From Pseudovibrio exalbescens (lineage in GTDB: Bacteria > Pseudomonadota > Alphaproteobacteria > Rhizobiales > Stappiaceae), in NCBI RefSeq assembly GCF_028737195.1, contig NZ_JAQZAJ010000002.1:372001-436000 (forward strand): 64,000 nt of DNA, written 5' to 3'. The first letter of the stretch is position 1, and each line of letters starts with the position of its first letter. Below are positions 36,937 to 47,236 of this stretch, piece after piece. A model generated the notes under the pieces. It was given only the letters and a program-made list of their open reading frames with translations. It was not told where the DNA came from and did no database searches. The position numbers and the translations under genes were made by a program.

Positions 36937-37506
36937 ATGAGTGAACATGGTGAGCCACAACAGTGGCACGGCACAACAATCTTGACAGTACGGAAAGGCG
37001 GTAAGGTTGTTATCGCGGGTGATGGTCAGGTTTCGCTGGGCCAGACCGTGATTAAGGGCACCGCACGCAAGGTGCGTCCCCTTGCCAAGGGCGAGGTCAT
37101 TGCAGGCTTTGCCGGTGCCACCGCAGACGCTTTCACACTTTTTGAGCGCCTTGAGGGAAAGCTGGAGCAGTATCCCGGACAGCTGATGCGCGCCTGTGTA
37201 GAGCTGGCGAAGGATTGGCGTACAGATCGGTATCTGCGCCGCCTTGAGGCCATGATGCTGGTGGCGGACAAGAACATTTCTCTCGTTCTCACGGGCACGG
37301 GCGACGTTCTTGAGCCGGAAAATGGCGTCATGGGCATTGGCTCTGGTGGCAACTATGCCCTGTCCGCAGCCCGCGCTCTGGTCGACACAGATCTTTCTGC
37401 CGAAGAAATCTGTCAAAAGGCCATGGCCATCGCAGCAGACATTTGTGTCTACACAAACAACAACCTGACCATCGAAACGCTGGAAGATACATCGGGCGCA
37501 GCATAA
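36937..37506 (+). CDS. hslV: ATP-dependent protease proteolytic subunit HslV (ClpQ)
   Basis: A 189-residue N-terminal nucleophile peptidase. After a short propeptide the conserved [21 protein letters not shown] begins, whose first Thr is the catalytic residue after processing. The start MSEHGEP gives the propeptide length normal for alphaproteobacteria. It forms the 12-subunit barrel that works with HslU, encoded 88 bases downstream. Confidence 0.97.
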   Translation: MSEHGEPQQWHGTTILTVRKGGKVVIAGDGQVSLGQTVIKGTARKVRPLAKGEVIAGFAGATADAFTLFERLEGKLEQYPGQLMRACVELAKDWRTDRYLRRLEAMMLVADKNISLVLTGTGDVLEPENGVMGIGSGGNYALSAARALVDTDLSAEEICQKAMAIAADICVYTNNNLTIETLEDTSGAA

Positions 37507-37594
37507 GCTCGCCTCGATTTGTCGGTTCAAACAGACCGGAGAAGGGGTGCCACGCCTTGGGTCCTTTCAAATCGGTGCTAGGAAAGATGATAGA

Positions 37595-38899
37595 ATGAGC
37601 AATTTCTCTCCACGCGAGATCGTATCCGAGCTGGATCGCTACATCATCGGACAACATGATGCCAAGCGCGCCGTTGCCATTGCCTTGCGCAACCGCTGGC
37701 GCCGTCAGCAGCTGGAAGAAGGCTTGCGAGAAGAAGTTCTGCCAAAGAACATCCTGATGATTGGCCCAACCGGTGTGGGTAAGACGGAAATTTCTCGCCG
37801 TCTGGCCAAGCTTGCCAACGCGCCATTCACCAAGGTTGAAGCAACCAAGTTCACCGAAGTTGGCTACGTCGGCCGCGATGTGGAACAGATCGTTCGCGAT
37901 CTGGTCGAAGCTGGCATCACCTTGGTGCGCGAGCGCAGCCGGAAGGAAGTTGAAGCCAAAGCCCATCTTCTTGCGGAAGAACGGGTTCTGGACGCTTTGG
38001 TTGGCCCGAGCGCCAGCCCGTCGACGCGTGATACCTTCCGCAAGAAGCTGCGTGAAGGCGATCTGGACGACAAGGAAATCGAGGTTGAGGTCCGGGCTCA
38101 GCCCTCAATGCCAAACTTCGACATTCCCGGCATGCCCGGTGGCGGCAGCATTGGCGTGATGAACCTTTCGGACATGCTCGGCAAGGCTTTTGGCGGTCAG
38201 ACCAAGAAGAAGCGTGTCAACGTCCGCGACAGCCATCAGCTGCTGCTGACCGAAGAATCCGACAAGCTGCTTGATGAAGAAAAGATCGTGCATGAAGCCA
38301 TCGATCTGGTCGAAAATCACGGCATCGTCTTCCTGGATGAGATTGACAAGATCTGCGCCAAGGATCACCGCGGCGGAGATGTTTCCCGCGAAGGTGTGCA
38401 GCGCGACCTGCTTCCACTGATCGAGGGAACGGTTGTTTCCACCAAGCACGGCCCGGTCAAGACAGACCACATCCTGTTCATCGCCTCAGGGGCGTTTCAT
38501 GTGGCCAAGCCGTCTGATCTCCTGCCGGAGCTTCAGGGCCGCCTGCCAATCCGCGTTGAACTGAAAGCACTCACCCGCGACGACTTCCGCAGCATTTTGA
38601 CGGACACCGAGGCAAGCCTCATCAAGCAATATGTCGCGCTCATGGGCACGGAAGAACTCACTGTCGAGTTCACGGATGATGCGATTGAAGAGATTGCCAC
38701 CATCGCGGTGGACCTCAACGCCAACATTGAGAACATCGGCGCACGTCGCCTTCAGACGGTGATGGAACGTGTTCTGGATGAAATCTCCTTCACCGCGCCA
38801 GATCGCGCAGGCGAGACGGTTGTTATCGATGCGGAGTTTGTCCGCCAGAATATTGGTGATCTGGCAAAGAATATCGACCTGTCTCAGTTCATCCTTTGA
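37595..38899 (+). CDS. hslU: ATP-dependent protease ATPase subunit HslU (ClpY)
   Basis: A 434-residue AAA+ unfoldase. It has the N-terminal [17 protein letters not shown], Walker [10 protein letters not shown], the pore loop [10 protein letters not shown] and Walker [11 protein letters not shown]. The intermediate domain (about residues 110-240) is a likely substrate gate. The C-terminal end LSQFIL docks into HslV. The start MSNFSPRE is the family start; the longer frame is not supported. Confidence 0.97.
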   Translation: MSNFSPREIVSELDRYIIGQHDAKRAVAIALRNRWRRQQLEEGLREEVLPKNILMIGPTGVGKTEISRRLAKLANAPFTKVEATKFTEVGYVGRDVEQIVRDLVEAGITLVRERSRKEVEAKAHLLAEERVLDALVGPSASPSTRDTFRKKLREGDLDDKEIEVEVRAQPSMPNFDIPGMPGGGSIGVMNLSDMLGKAFGGQTKKKRVNVRDSHQLLLTEESDKLLDEEKIVHEAIDLVENHGIVFLDEIDKICAKDHRGGDVSREGVQRDLLPLIEGTVVSTKHGPVKTDHILFIASGAFHVAKPSDLLPELQGRLPIRVELKALTRDDFRSILTDTEASLIKQYVALMGTEELTVEFTDDAIEEIATIAVDLNANIENIGARRLQTVMERVLDEISFTAPDRAGETVVIDAEFVRQNIGDLAKNIDLSQFIL

Positions 38900-38993
38900 T
38901 TAACCCAGCCTGGTGCCGTAACAATATGACGGTTAGGGAGGGCTTGCAGGCTCCGGCAACAGTCTGCAAGCCGCACGGGATCGGAGCTTAAAG

Positions 38994-39488
38994 ATGGTTG
39001 CGATACGCAAAGCAAATGAAGAGGGGCATCGACGAAAGTTTCTGGTCGTCGTCGATGATACACCGGAATGTGGCCGCGCTATTGTGTATGCCGCCCGTCG
39101 TGCAGCACGCACCGGCGGCGTTGTAGTGCTGCTTTATGTCATTGCCCCGAGTAATTTCCAGCATTGGCTGGGTGTAGAAGACATCATGCGAGCCGAAGCG
39201 CAGGAAGCTGCGGAAACAACGCTGGCAAAGGCCGCAGAGCGTGTGCGCGCTGCTGCCCGCACGGAGCCGGAGCTGGTCATTCGTGAGGGCACTCGCTCAG
39301 ATGAGATCATGGACCTCATTGATCAAGATGCCGATATTGCGACCCTCGTTCTGGCTGCTGGCACCTCAAAGGAAGGCCCTGGGCCCCTTGTGTCGTCCAT
39401 AGCTGGCAAGTCCGCCGGATCGTTCCCCATCCCAATTACCATTGTTCCGGGTAATTTGGATGATGACGCGCTCGCGGCTCTGGCATAA
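38994..39488 (+). CDS. universal stress protein UspA family
   Basis: A 164-residue single Usp domain starting KFLVVVDDTPECGRAIVYAA. The ATP-binding signature region is seen in weak form (LVLAAGTSKEGPGPLVSSIAGKSAGSFPIPITIVPG), so nucleotide binding is likely but not certain. It lies between hslU and nfuA with about 95 and 160 bases on either side, so it is probably expressed alone. Confidence 0.88.
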   Translation: MVAIRKANEEGHRRKFLVVVDDTPECGRAIVYAARRAARTGGVVVLLYVIAPSNFQHWLGVEDIMRAEAQEAAETTLAKAAERVRAAARTEPELVIREGTRSDEIMDLIDQDADIATLVLAAGTSKEGPGPLVSSIAGKSAGSFPIPITIVPGNLDDDALAALA

Positions 39489-39649
39489 TAGGGTACTAAT
39501 CCCATATTATGCGTAGAATTGCGGTTATGCGAAAGTTGCTTGGAAAACCGAGCTTCACGGTAGCAGTCGCGATCGGAATTAAATAAGACAACACCCTCGT
39601 ACAGGCTGCAGTGGGTTCATTGTGGCCTCGAAACCATTTGGAAGTGGCT

Positions 39650-40210
39650 ATGTTTATTCAGACCGAAGTGACGCCCAATCCTGCAACACTCAAGTTCCTG
39701 CCGGGCCGTATCGTGCTGCCTGAAGGCACGCTGGATTTCCGCAGTGCTGAGGAAGCGGCGGTATCGCCATTGGCTGAGAGCCTGTTCCAGATCCCGGGTG
39801 TGGTCGGCATTTTCTTCGGCCACGACTTCATCACCATCACCAAGGATGACACCGATTGGCAGCATTTGCGCCCGGCGATCCTCGGTATGATCATGGAGCA
39901 CTTCATGTCCGGCGCGGAAATCCTTCGCGGCGACAGCAAGGGTGATGGGGATATCGGGGAAGAGTTCTTCGATGAGGGTGACGAAGAAACCGTGACCATG
40001 ATCAAGGACTTGCTAGAGACGCGCGTTCGTCCGGCTGTTGCGCAGGACGGCGGCGACATTACCTTCCGAGGATACAAGGAAGGCATCGTCTATTTGACCA
40101 TGCGCGGCGCGTGCGCCGGGTGCCCGTCATCAACGGCCACCTTGAGCCATGGCATTCAGAATTTGATGCGCCATTTTATCCCGGAAGTTCAAGAGGTTAG
40201 ACAGCTCTAG
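39650..40210 (+). CDS. NifU family Fe-S scaffold/carrier protein (Nfu type)
   Basis: A 186-residue protein with an N-terminal Nfu domain (MFIQTEVTPNPATLKFLPG, as in mitochondrial NFU1) and a C-terminal NifU-like domain with the cluster-binding CXXC in RGACAGCPSSTATL. It carries 4Fe-4S clusters to targets; the radical-SAM MiaB encoded 2.7 kb downstream would be one possible client. The start at MFIQTE follows the family. Confidence 0.93.
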   Translation: MFIQTEVTPNPATLKFLPGRIVLPEGTLDFRSAEEAAVSPLAESLFQIPGVVGIFFGHDFITITKDDTDWQHLRPAILGMIMEHFMSGAEILRGDSKGDGDIGEEFFDEGDEETVTMIKDLLETRVRPAVAQDGGDITFRGYKEGIVYLTMRGACAGCPSSTATLSHGIQNLMRHFIPEVQEVRQL

Positions 40211-40339
40211 TTTTACTCAAGGGTAAGCATGTAGTTAGTTCTACCCAGTGAATTTGGTGGGAATAATACGATCGAGACTAATGGGCTAGAACTTAATGGT
40301 TGCTCGACAAAAACAGCAGCGGGCGCTAAGCCAAATCCT

Positions 40340-41020
40340 ATGAAACTGCTTGCTATAGATACAGCTTTAAGCTCGTGCGCTGCTGCCGTTTTGACCGTCG
40401 AAAACGGCGAGGAAACGATCGTGGCACAGAGTGAAGATTTGGGCCGCGGCCATGCTGAGCGTATCATGAGCATGGTGTCGGGCGTGATGGCGGAATCTTC
40501 CACCACCTTCAATGCGCTGGACCGTATCGTCGTTAATGTTGGACCGGGCAGTTTCACAGGCCTTCGCATTGGCCTGTCCATTTCCCGTGGCTTTGGGCTT
40601 GTGTTGGGCAAACCGGTCGTGCCGGTAACCACCCTTTCAGCCATTGCCGCTGAGGTGTTGGTGCAACCTTCCAATGACCGGCCTTTGCTCGTGGCGCTCG
40701 ATGCGCGCCGGGACGAGGTATACTGTCAGACGTTCACGGCGCAGGCCGAACCTCTGGGTGAGGCCAAGGTCTCCACAGTGAAGGATCTGGCACACGATCT
40801 GCCGGCAAATGCTCTGTTGGCCGGGTCTGCAGCTCTGGCTGTTGCCAAGGCCGCTGGCGTGGACAGTGAGGCAGTGCGCAGCGAAGCTGCTTATGCCTCC
40901 ATCGAGTTTGTGGCCCGACTTGGCCTGAATGCACCTGTTCCACAAAAAGCGCCGATGCCGCTTTACCTTCGCCCGCCTGATGCCAAGCCACAGGAGCGGG
41001 GACGGATCCTTCGTCAATGA
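40340..41020 (+). CDS. tsaB: tRNA threonylcarbamoyladenosine synthesis protein TsaB
   Basis: A 226-residue ASKHA-fold protein with the N-terminal MKLLAIDTALSSCAAAVL and GPGSFTGLRIGLSISRGF, both characteristic of TsaB. It joins TsaD and TsaE in making the t6A37 modification of ANN-reading tRNAs. It overlaps rimI by four bases, the usual pairing. Confidence 0.94.
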   Translation: MKLLAIDTALSSCAAAVLTVENGEETIVAQSEDLGRGHAERIMSMVSGVMAESSTTFNALDRIVVNVGPGSFTGLRIGLSISRGFGLVLGKPVVPVTTLSAIAAEVLVQPSNDRPLLVALDARRDEVYCQTFTAQAEPLGEAKVSTVKDLAHDLPANALLAGSAALAVAKAAGVDSEAVRSEAAYASIEFVARLGLNAPVPQKAPMPLYLRPPDAKPQERGRILRQ

Positions 41021-41505
41021 GCCTTGAGTGGTTCAAAGCGCCGCCGCCAATCATCCGCAAAACGACCCTGCAAGACCTGCGAAGTCTTGCAGACATCCAT
41101 GCGCAGTGCTTTCAGCCGGGCTGGGGGCGGGCAGAGCTGGCCTCGCTCTATGAGCAAAAAGGCGTCGTGTTTTTCACCGCAACGCCCTCGGGTGCGTTCG
41201 AGCGCCGGGATCCAATAGGCTTTCTTGCACTGCGAATTGTTGCTGATGAAGCTGAGGTTTTGACAATAGCCGTCTCTCCAAAGTATCAGGGGAAAGGCGT
41301 TGGCCGAAAGCTGATGGAGGATGGCCTCTTCCACCTCTATTCAGAACGCGTGGAAATGCTGTTTCTGGAAGTGGATGACACCAACGTTTCTGCGGTATCC
41401 CTCTACAAGAAACTGGGATTCAGGCAGGTGGGAGAGCGCAAGGGCTACTATTCCAATAGCGAAGGTAGTGGAACGGCGCTTGTCATGCGTTGCGATCTCC
41501 GGTAA
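41017..41505 (+). CDS. rimI: ribosomal protein S18-alanine N-acetyltransferase
   Basis: A 162-residue GNAT acetyltransferase with the acetyl-CoA motif VSPKYQGKGVGRKLMEDG and a C-terminal AVSLYKKLGFRQVGERKGYY segment typical of RimI. It acetylates the N-terminus of ribosomal protein S18; overlap with tsaB supports the name. Confidence 0.9.
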   Translation: MSLEWFKAPPPIIRKTTLQDLRSLADIHAQCFQPGWGRAELASLYEQKGVVFFTATPSGAFERRDPIGFLALRIVADEAEVLTIAVSPKYQGKGVGRKLMEDGLFHLYSERVEMLFLEVDDTNVSAVSLYKKLGFRQVGERKGYYSNSEGSGTALVMRCDLR

Positions 41506-41566
41506 TCGCACAGTCAGAATTTGAGAGATAGGCCGAGACTGCGACGGCATTGAGGTGAATTGTTCC

Positions 41567-42004
41567 ATGGTTGCTGAGAATGAAATGACACTCATCGAGC
41601 TCTGCGCGCACAAGGGAATGCGCATGACAGACCAGCGTCGCGTCATTGCGGATGTCATTCAGGCAGCAGAAGATCATCCGGATGTGGAAGAGCTTTACCG
41701 CCGCGCAGTTGAAATTGACCCCAAGATCTCCATCTCCACGGTTTATCGGACTGTGAAGCTGTTCGAAGACGCTGGTATCATCGAGCGCCATGATTTTCGT
41801 GATGGCCGTTCGCGCTATGAAACAGTGTCAGAAGAACATCATGATCACCTGATAAACCTGCGCACCGGCGACGTTATCGAGTTCCGCAGCGAAGAGATCG
41901 AGAAAATTCAGGAAGAAGTCGCGCGCAAGCTGGGCTTCAAGCTGATCGATCACCGTCTGGAGCTTTATGGTGTTCCGCTGTCCGATGAAGACACAGAGGC
42001 CTAA
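41567..42004 (+). CDS. Fur family metalloregulator (Fur/Mur type)
   Basis: A 145-residue Fur-fold repressor: helix-turn-helix with RMTDQRRVIADVI and ISTVYRTVKLFEDAGII, then the metal site EEHHDHLI. The cysteine pair that follows this site in E. coli Fur (CLDCG) is replaced by NLRTG, so the structural zinc site of that type is absent. Alphaproteobacterial proteins of this kind (Mur) often sense manganese. GAGGTG lies 11 bases before the chosen ATG. The next gene starts four bases after its stop. Confidence 0.92.
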   Translation: MVAENEMTLIELCAHKGMRMTDQRRVIADVIQAAEDHPDVEELYRRAVEIDPKISISTVYRTVKLFEDAGIIERHDFRDGRSRYETVSEEHHDHLINLRTGDVIEFRSEEIEKIQEEVARKLGFKLIDHRLELYGVPLSDEDTEA

Positions 42005-42008
42005 CTAG

Positions 42009-42899
42009 ATGCATTCAGCCAAAGCAATTGTTGTTATTCTGCTTTTGACAATTGCAACGCTGATCATGATCCCCCTGCAATGGGTGGCCATGAAGCTCGA
42101 TCTCAAGGTCCAGCGTAAACTGCCGCTTGTCTGGCATCGCATTGCCTCCACGTTGATGGGCATTCGGGTTCACCAGGAAGGGGGCGCGGTTGACCATCGT
42201 CCGCTCCTGATTACGGCGAACCATTGCTCTTGGCTCGATATCGTGGTGCTGGGCCGCACCATGCCGCTCAGCTTCATCGCCAAGTCCGAAGTTGCAGGCT
42301 GGCCAATCTTTGGCCTCTTTGCCAAGTTGCAGCGCACGATCTTTGTGAACCGCAGTCGCCGTTCGGATACCGGCAAGGTGACCCGGGAAGTGGCGGATCG
42401 CATGGCCTCTGGGGATGCGATCGTGTTGTTTGCTGAAGGCACGTCGTCAAATGGCAATCAGGTTCTCCCTTTTCGCTCCGCTCTCATTGGTGCTGTTCAT
42501 CATGCCATGGGAGATGGGGAGGGGGATAAAGCTTGGGTGCAGCCGCTTGCCATCAGCTACACCCACCTTCACGGCATGCCCATGGGCCGGTTCTGGCGTC
42601 CCCACGTCGCTTGGTATGGCGACATGGAACTGCCGGGCCATCTTTGGATGCTGCTCAAGGAGGGCGGGCTTGATGTGCACCTTACATGGGGTGAGCCAAT
42701 TCCATTGGTCGGCACCTTCAACCGCAAGCAGCTGACCAGCGAGCTTGAGAACACCGTTCGTACCATGATGGTCGGAACGCTGATCGGCGCAGAAAATCAC
42801 GATTTCGTTCAAACCGACGCAGACGAACGCATCGACTTCTCAAGCGACGAAAAAAAGTTTAAACGAGACGCAACAGACGACATGAAGGCCGCCAGCTAA
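42009..42899 (+). CDS. 1-acyl-sn-glycerol-3-phosphate acyltransferase family protein
   Basis: A 296-residue PlsC-family enzyme. A hydrophobic N-terminal helix anchors it in the membrane. The acyltransferase HX4D motif is in NHCSWLDIV and the second block in FAEGTSSNGNQVLPF. It would transfer an acyl chain to lysophosphatidate; the related OlsA-type activity on lyso-ornithine lipid cannot be excluded. It is probably cotranscribed with the fur-like gene. Confidence 0.9.
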   Translation: MHSAKAIVVILLLTIATLIMIPLQWVAMKLDLKVQRKLPLVWHRIASTLMGIRVHQEGGAVDHRPLLITANHCSWLDIVVLGRTMPLSFIAKSEVAGWPIFGLFAKLQRTIFVNRSRRSDTGKVTREVADRMASGDAIVLFAEGTSSNGNQVLPFRSALIGAVHHAMGDGEGDKAWVQPLAISYTHLHGMPMGRFWRPHVAWYGDMELPGHLWMLLKEGGLDVHLTWGEPIPLVGTFNRKQLTSELENTVRTMMVGTLIGAENHDFVQTDADERIDFSSDEKKFKRDATDDMKAAS

Positions 42900-42958
42900 G
42901 AGCGGCGATTTCAGACAGAAGGTTTCGGCACTGCGCTGACAGGTGCCTAGAGGACTAA

Positions 42959-44371
42959 ATGGAAAATCTGAACCAAGAACAAGCTGCCGTAGCTCAAGCT
43001 CAGACATCTGAAAACGCCGAGAACAAGAAGGCGTCACGCAAGGTTTTCGTGAAAACCTATGGCTGTCAGATGAATGTCTACGATTCCGACCGCATGACCG
43101 ATGCGCTCTCCAACGATGGATATGAGAGCACGGACACGCTGGAAGACGCGGATCTGGTAATTCTGAACACCTGTCACATCCGCGAAAAGGCGGCGGAAAA
43201 GGTGTATTCGGAACTGGGCCGTATCCGCAAGCTTAAGGAAGAAAAGGCCAAGGATGGCAAGGACATGATGGTTTCGGTCGCAGGCTGCGTTGCGCAGGCG
43301 GAAGGGGGAGAAATCTCTCGCCGCGCACCAGTCGTTGACCTCGTTGTCGGTCCTCAGAGCTACCACCGCCTGCCGGAGCTTCTTAAGCAGGCTAAGGAAG
43401 GCCAGAAGGTCGTCGAAACCGAATTTGACATTGAAGACAAGTTCAAACATTTGGCAACGCCTTCAAAGGAAGCTGTTCGCAAGCGCGGCGTCACGTCGTT
43501 CCTCACGGTTCAGGAAGGCTGTGACAAGTTCTGCACCTTCTGCGTGGTGCCTTATACCCGCGGTGCGGAAGTCTCTCGTTCCGTCGAGCAGATTGTTGGT
43601 GAAGCCAAGCAGTTGGCTGCCGCTGGCGTGCGTGAGCTCACGCTTCTCGGCCAAAATGTGAACGGTTGGCATGGTGCTGGCGCGGATGGCCGCGAATGGG
43701 GACTGGGGGAATTACTTTTCGAGCTTGCAAAGATCGATGGCCTCACCCGATTGCGTTACACCACGTCTCACCCGCGTGACATGGACGATGCCCTGATTGC
43801 AGCGCACCGCGATCTGGATATCCTGATGCCGTATCTGCACCTGCCGGTACAGTCGGGATCTGATGCCATCTTGAAGGCCATGAACCGCAAGCACACCCGC
43901 GATGACTATTTCCGGCTGATAGACCGCATCCGTGAGGCGCGTTCGGACATCGCCATGTCTGGGGATTTCATCGTCGGCTTCCCTGGTGAAACAGATCAGG
44001 ATTTCCGCGACACCATGGACTTGGTGGAACGGGTTGGTTACGCCTCCGCATTCTCCTTCAAGTACAGCCCTCGTCCGGGTACGCCAGGTGCGCTGCTTGA
44101 AGAGCAGATCGAAGAAAACGTTAAGAGTGAACGCCTTGCAGAGCTACAGGCGCTGCTCGCGCACCAGCAACAGGCGTTCAATGCCTCACTTGTAAATCAG
44201 CGCATCGAAGTGCTTTTTGAAAAGATGGGCCGCAGAGAGGGTCAGTTGGCTGGCCGTTCACCCTGGCTCCAGCCGGTTCATGTAAATGCACCAGCAGAGT
44301 TGTACGGTGAAATGGCAACGGTAGAAATTGTAGGCAGTTCTGCAAATAGTCTGGAAGGCCGACTGATTTAG
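42959..44371 (+). CDS. miaB: tRNA-2-methylthio-N6-dimethylallyladenosine synthase
   Basis: A 470-residue radical-SAM methylthiotransferase. The N-terminal UPF0004 domain has cysteines in [21 protein letters not shown] and SVAGCVAQ. The radical-SAM triad is in [10 protein letters not shown]-terminal TRAM domain binds the tRNA. It holds two Fe-S clusters. About 20 extra N-terminal residues rich in Gln/Ala/Glu precede the conserved part. Confidence 0.96.
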   Translation: MENLNQEQAAVAQAQTSENAENKKASRKVFVKTYGCQMNVYDSDRMTDALSNDGYESTDTLEDADLVILNTCHIREKAAEKVYSELGRIRKLKEEKAKDGKDMMVSVAGCVAQAEGGEISRRAPVVDLVVGPQSYHRLPELLKQAKEGQKVVETEFDIEDKFKHLATPSKEAVRKRGVTSFLTVQEGCDKFCTFCVVPYTRGAEVSRSVEQIVGEAKQLAAAGVRELTLLGQNVNGWHGAGADGREWGLGELLFELAKIDGLTRLRYTTSHPRDMDDALIAAHRDLDILMPYLHLPVQSGSDAILKAMNRKHTRDDYFRLIDRIREARSDIAMSGDFIVGFPGETDQDFRDTMDLVERVGYASAFSFKYSPRPGTPGALLEEQIEENVKSERLAELQALLAHQQQAFNASLVNQRIEVLFEKMGRREGQLAGRSPWLQPVHVNAPAELYGEMATVEIVGSSANSLEGRLI

Positions 44372-44419
44372 GGGCAAGATAGGTATGCGCATAACGCGCA
44401 GGCTAAACGGAGGCACTGA

Positions 44420-45508
44420 TTGAAGGGCAACGCCCACTCCAAGTCTGCATCGCAGGCTAACATGCGACCCGCAGCCGCGTCAGATATGATGCATGTGGTT
44501 CTCGCGTTCGAGGACAACCGACTGGTTGGAGACCTGTTCGGTCAGTTCGATCAAAACCTAGCTCTTATTGAGCAGCGAATTGGCGTAGATGCCGTGGCTC
44601 GAGGCAATCAGGTCACGATACGCGGCAGCAAGTCAGGATGCGAACAGGCCAAGCTCACGCTTGAAGCCTTGTACTCGCGGCTTCAAAAGGGCCATGAGGT
44701 GCATCCGGGCGATGTAGACGGCGCCATTCGCATGGCAGAAGCAGCCGAAGCGCAGCTCACCCTGCCAACAATGGAGCCCAAGTCCCGTCTGGCCTTTGCC
44801 CAGATTTCTACGCGCCGCAAGACGCTGATCGCCCGCACGCCTACTCAGGATGCCTATATCCGCGCCATGGATCGGTCCGATCTGACCTTTGGCGTTGGTC
44901 CGGCAGGTACGGGTAAGACGTATCTCGCGGTGGCTTATGCGGCTGCCCTGCTGGAACGCGGTGAGGTCGATCGTATGATCCTCTCCCGTCCTGCCGTAGA
45001 AGCGGGTGAACGTCTTGGCTTTCTGCCGGGCGATATGAAGGAAAAGGTGGATCCGTATCTGCGCCCGCTCTATGACGGCCTCAACGACATGATGTCGCCG
45101 GAAAAACTGGAGCGCGGTCTGGAAAGCGGCATGATTGAGGTCGCGCCCCTTGCGTTTATGCGCGGTCGTACCCTGTCCAACGCGGTCGTGATCCTCGATG
45201 AAGCGCAGAACACCACATCCATGCAGATGAAAATGTTCCTGACGCGTCTCGGCGAGAACTCCAAGATGATCATCACGGGGGACCCGTCTCAGGTCGACTT
45301 GCCTCCGGGGCAGATGTCCGGTCTGCGTGAGTCGCTCAAGATTCTTGGCGGCGTCGAAGGCATTTCAGAGGTCCGGTTCACCGAGACGGACGTGGTGCGA
45401 CACGAGCTTGTAGCCCGCATCGTTCATGCCTATGACGAGGAAGGACGACGTCGGTTTGAAGCGCGGCAGGCGGCCAAGGCTGAAGAAACGGCAAATGAGC
45501 AACAATAA
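44420..45508 (+). CDS. PhoH family ATPase (YbeZ type)
   Basis: A 362-residue protein. An N-terminal KH-like segment ([19 protein letters not shown]) is followed by a P-loop ATPase with [15 protein letters not shown] and Walker [13 protein letters not shown]. The TTG start is supported by CGGAGG eight bases before it; the next ATG is 14 codons on. It overlaps ybeY by 14 bases, and YbeZ-YbeY are known partners in rRNA and RNA quality control. Confidence 0.92.
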   Translation: MKGNAHSKSASQANMRPAAASDMMHVVLAFEDNRLVGDLFGQFDQNLALIEQRIGVDAVARGNQVTIRGSKSGCEQAKLTLEALYSRLQKGHEVHPGDVDGAIRMAEAAEAQLTLPTMEPKSRLAFAQISTRRKTLIARTPTQDAYIRAMDRSDLTFGVGPAGTGKTYLAVAYAAALLERGEVDRMILSRPAVEAGERLGFLPGDMKEKVDPYLRPLYDGLNDMMSPEKLERGLESGMIEVAPLAFMRGRTLSNAVVILDEAQNTTSMQMKMFLTRLGENSKMIITGDPSQVDLPPGQMSGLRESLKILGGVEGISEVRFTETDVVRHELVARIVHAYDEEGRRRFEARQAAKAEETANEQQ

Positions 45509-46004
45509 TCTGGCTGTTGAGCTTGATCTGCTGATTGAGACGGATGGCTGGGCGTCGGAGGAAGACCTGCGACGCCTTGCCGAAAGCGCAATTGGTGCGG
45601 CCTTTCAGTGCGCTGAGCTGGAAGCCGTGCCGCATTCGGAGATTTCTCTTGTCTTTACGGGAGATCCCGAAATAAAAGAATTGAACAGAGAATGGCGCGG
45701 CAAAGACAAGCCGACCAATGTTCTGTCATTTCCAGGCTGTGATGAGGAAGAACCACCATTTGGCCCTCTGCTTGGAGACATTGTTATCGCCAGAGAAACG
45801 GTTGAACGGGAGGCTGAAGAGCTCGGCATCCCATTTAAAAACCATCTGACGCATCTTCTCGTCCACGGAACTCTTCACCTTTTCGGGTATGATCACCAAA
45901 TAGACGAGGAAGCTGAAGAAATGGAGGATCGGGAACGGCAAATTCTGGCCAGCCTGAACATTCCTGATCCTTATGCGGATGCTCCGTTGAGCGCCGATAC
46001 TTAA
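45495..46004 (+). CDS. ybeY: endoribonuclease YbeY (16S rRNA maturation)
   Basis: A 169-residue zinc protein with the signature [15 protein letters not shown] that supplies the three histidines, and [17 protein letters not shown] upstream. It trims the 16S rRNA 3' end and takes part in ribosome quality control. The start MSNNNLAVE overlaps the PhoH-type gene; an earlier in-frame ATG lies well inside that gene. Confidence 0.95.
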   Translation: MSNNNLAVELDLLIETDGWASEEDLRRLAESAIGAAFQCAELEAVPHSEISLVFTGDPEIKELNREWRGKDKPTNVLSFPGCDEEEPPFGPLLGDIVIARETVEREAEELGIPFKNHLTHLLVHGTLHLFGYDHQIDEEAEEMEDRERQILASLNIPDPYADAPLSADT

Positions 46005-46017
46005 ACCCTTTGAGCTC

Positions 46018-47199
46018 ATGGTGGGCCTCAAGGAATCTATTGAGAAAGAGATGACTGGTTCTGAACCGCGAAGTACCGAAGGGGGCACAGCCTCCGAGGG
46101 AAGTGAAAAAACGCAAGATGCAAGCCCGCGAGCGACGTTGGCTGCCGATGATGCCTCCGAACCACCGGAGACCAAGCCCGGTTTTTTTGCCGGGCTAGGA
46201 AGCGCCTTCAAGGCCTACAAGAAGAACCGCCGTGGCAAGTCCGGTTCCCTCCGCGAGAACTTGGAGGACGAACTCTCTCGCGAGAGCGTCGATGCGGACA
46301 ATGACTCCTTTACCGCCTCTGAGCGCGAGTTGCTTGCCAACATTTTGCAGCTGCGCGAATCTCGCGTTGAAGACGTGATGATTCCGCGCGCAGACATAGA
46401 AGCGGTTGAAGACACCATTCCTATTGCCGATCTCATGGAGTATTTCCGTGAGTCTGGGCACTCGCGCATGCCGGTCTACCATGAAAACCTCGATGACCCT
46501 CGAGGCATGGTGCACATCAAGGACTTGATGTCCTACATGGCAGAAGAAGCGGGCATGCCGAAGCGCAACGGCAAAAGAAAGAACGGCGAGCGTCTGGAAA
46601 ACGGAAATGGCAAGGACACGGTCGTACCAGAGATGGATCTGGGGCGCATTGATTTGTCACGTCCTTTGTTCAAGACCGGTTTGATACGGCCCTTGCATTT
46701 TGTACCGCCCTCCATGTCCTCTCTGGATCTCATGAAACAGATGCAGGTCACGCGTGTTCAGATGGCCTTGGTCATTGACGAGTATGGCGGAACCGACGGT
46801 CTGGTCTCTCTGGAAGATATCGTGGAAACGGTCGTTGGTGACATCGAAGACGAGCACGATGAAGCTGAAGAGGCGATGATCACCACCGTTCGCGACGGCG
46901 TGTGGGCGGTAGACCCTCGTATTGACCTTGAGGATCTGGAAGAAGAGATCAAAACCGGCTGGGAAATCGGCGAATTGACCGAGGACGTCGATACGCTTGG
47001 GGGGCTGTTGTTTACGCTTCTGGGTCGTGTACCGGTTCGCGGCGAGCTGATCTCTGACCGCCATCTGCCAGGCTATGAGTTTGAAGTGATGGATGCTGAT
47101 CCACGGCGGATCAAGCGCTTGAAGATCTACAGACGGCGTCAGGAACAACGCGCAGGTCTGGTGAGAAACCGAACAAAACGTGCAGAGGCCGCCGAATAG
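46018..47199 (+). CDS. CBS-domain protein of the CorC/TlyC (hemolysin C) family
   Basis: A 393-residue cytoplasmic protein. An acidic, low-complexity N-terminus of about 80 residues comes first. Two CBS domains follow (VEDVMIPRADIEAVE and the region around VQMALVIDEYGGTDGLVSLED), then a C-terminal CorC_HlyC transporter-associated domain. There is no DUF21 membrane domain, so it is the soluble CorC type, linked to magnesium/cobalt efflux. It keeps the usual place between ybeY and lnt. An insertion rich in Lys/Gly/Asn separates the CBS repeats. Confidence 0.9.
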   Translation: MVGLKESIEKEMTGSEPRSTEGGTASEGSEKTQDASPRATLAADDASEPPETKPGFFAGLGSAFKAYKKNRRGKSGSLRENLEDELSRESVDADNDSFTASERELLANILQLRESRVEDVMIPRADIEAVEDTIPIADLMEYFRESGHSRMPVYHENLDDPRGMVHIKDLMSYMAEEAGMPKRNGKRKNGERLENGNGKDTVVPEMDLGRIDLSRPLFKTGLIRPLHFVPPSMSSLDLMKQMQVTRVQMALVIDEYGGTDGLVSLEDIVETVVGDIEDEHDEAEEAMITTVRDGVWAVDPRIDLEDLEEEIKTGWEIGELTEDVDTLGGLLFTLLGRVPVRGELISDRHLPGYEFEVMDADPRRIKRLKIYRRRQEQRAGLVRNRTKRAEAAE

Positions 47200-47236
47200 G
47201 CGGTCTTTTCACTCTTTAAAACCAGGGGCCCTGGCC

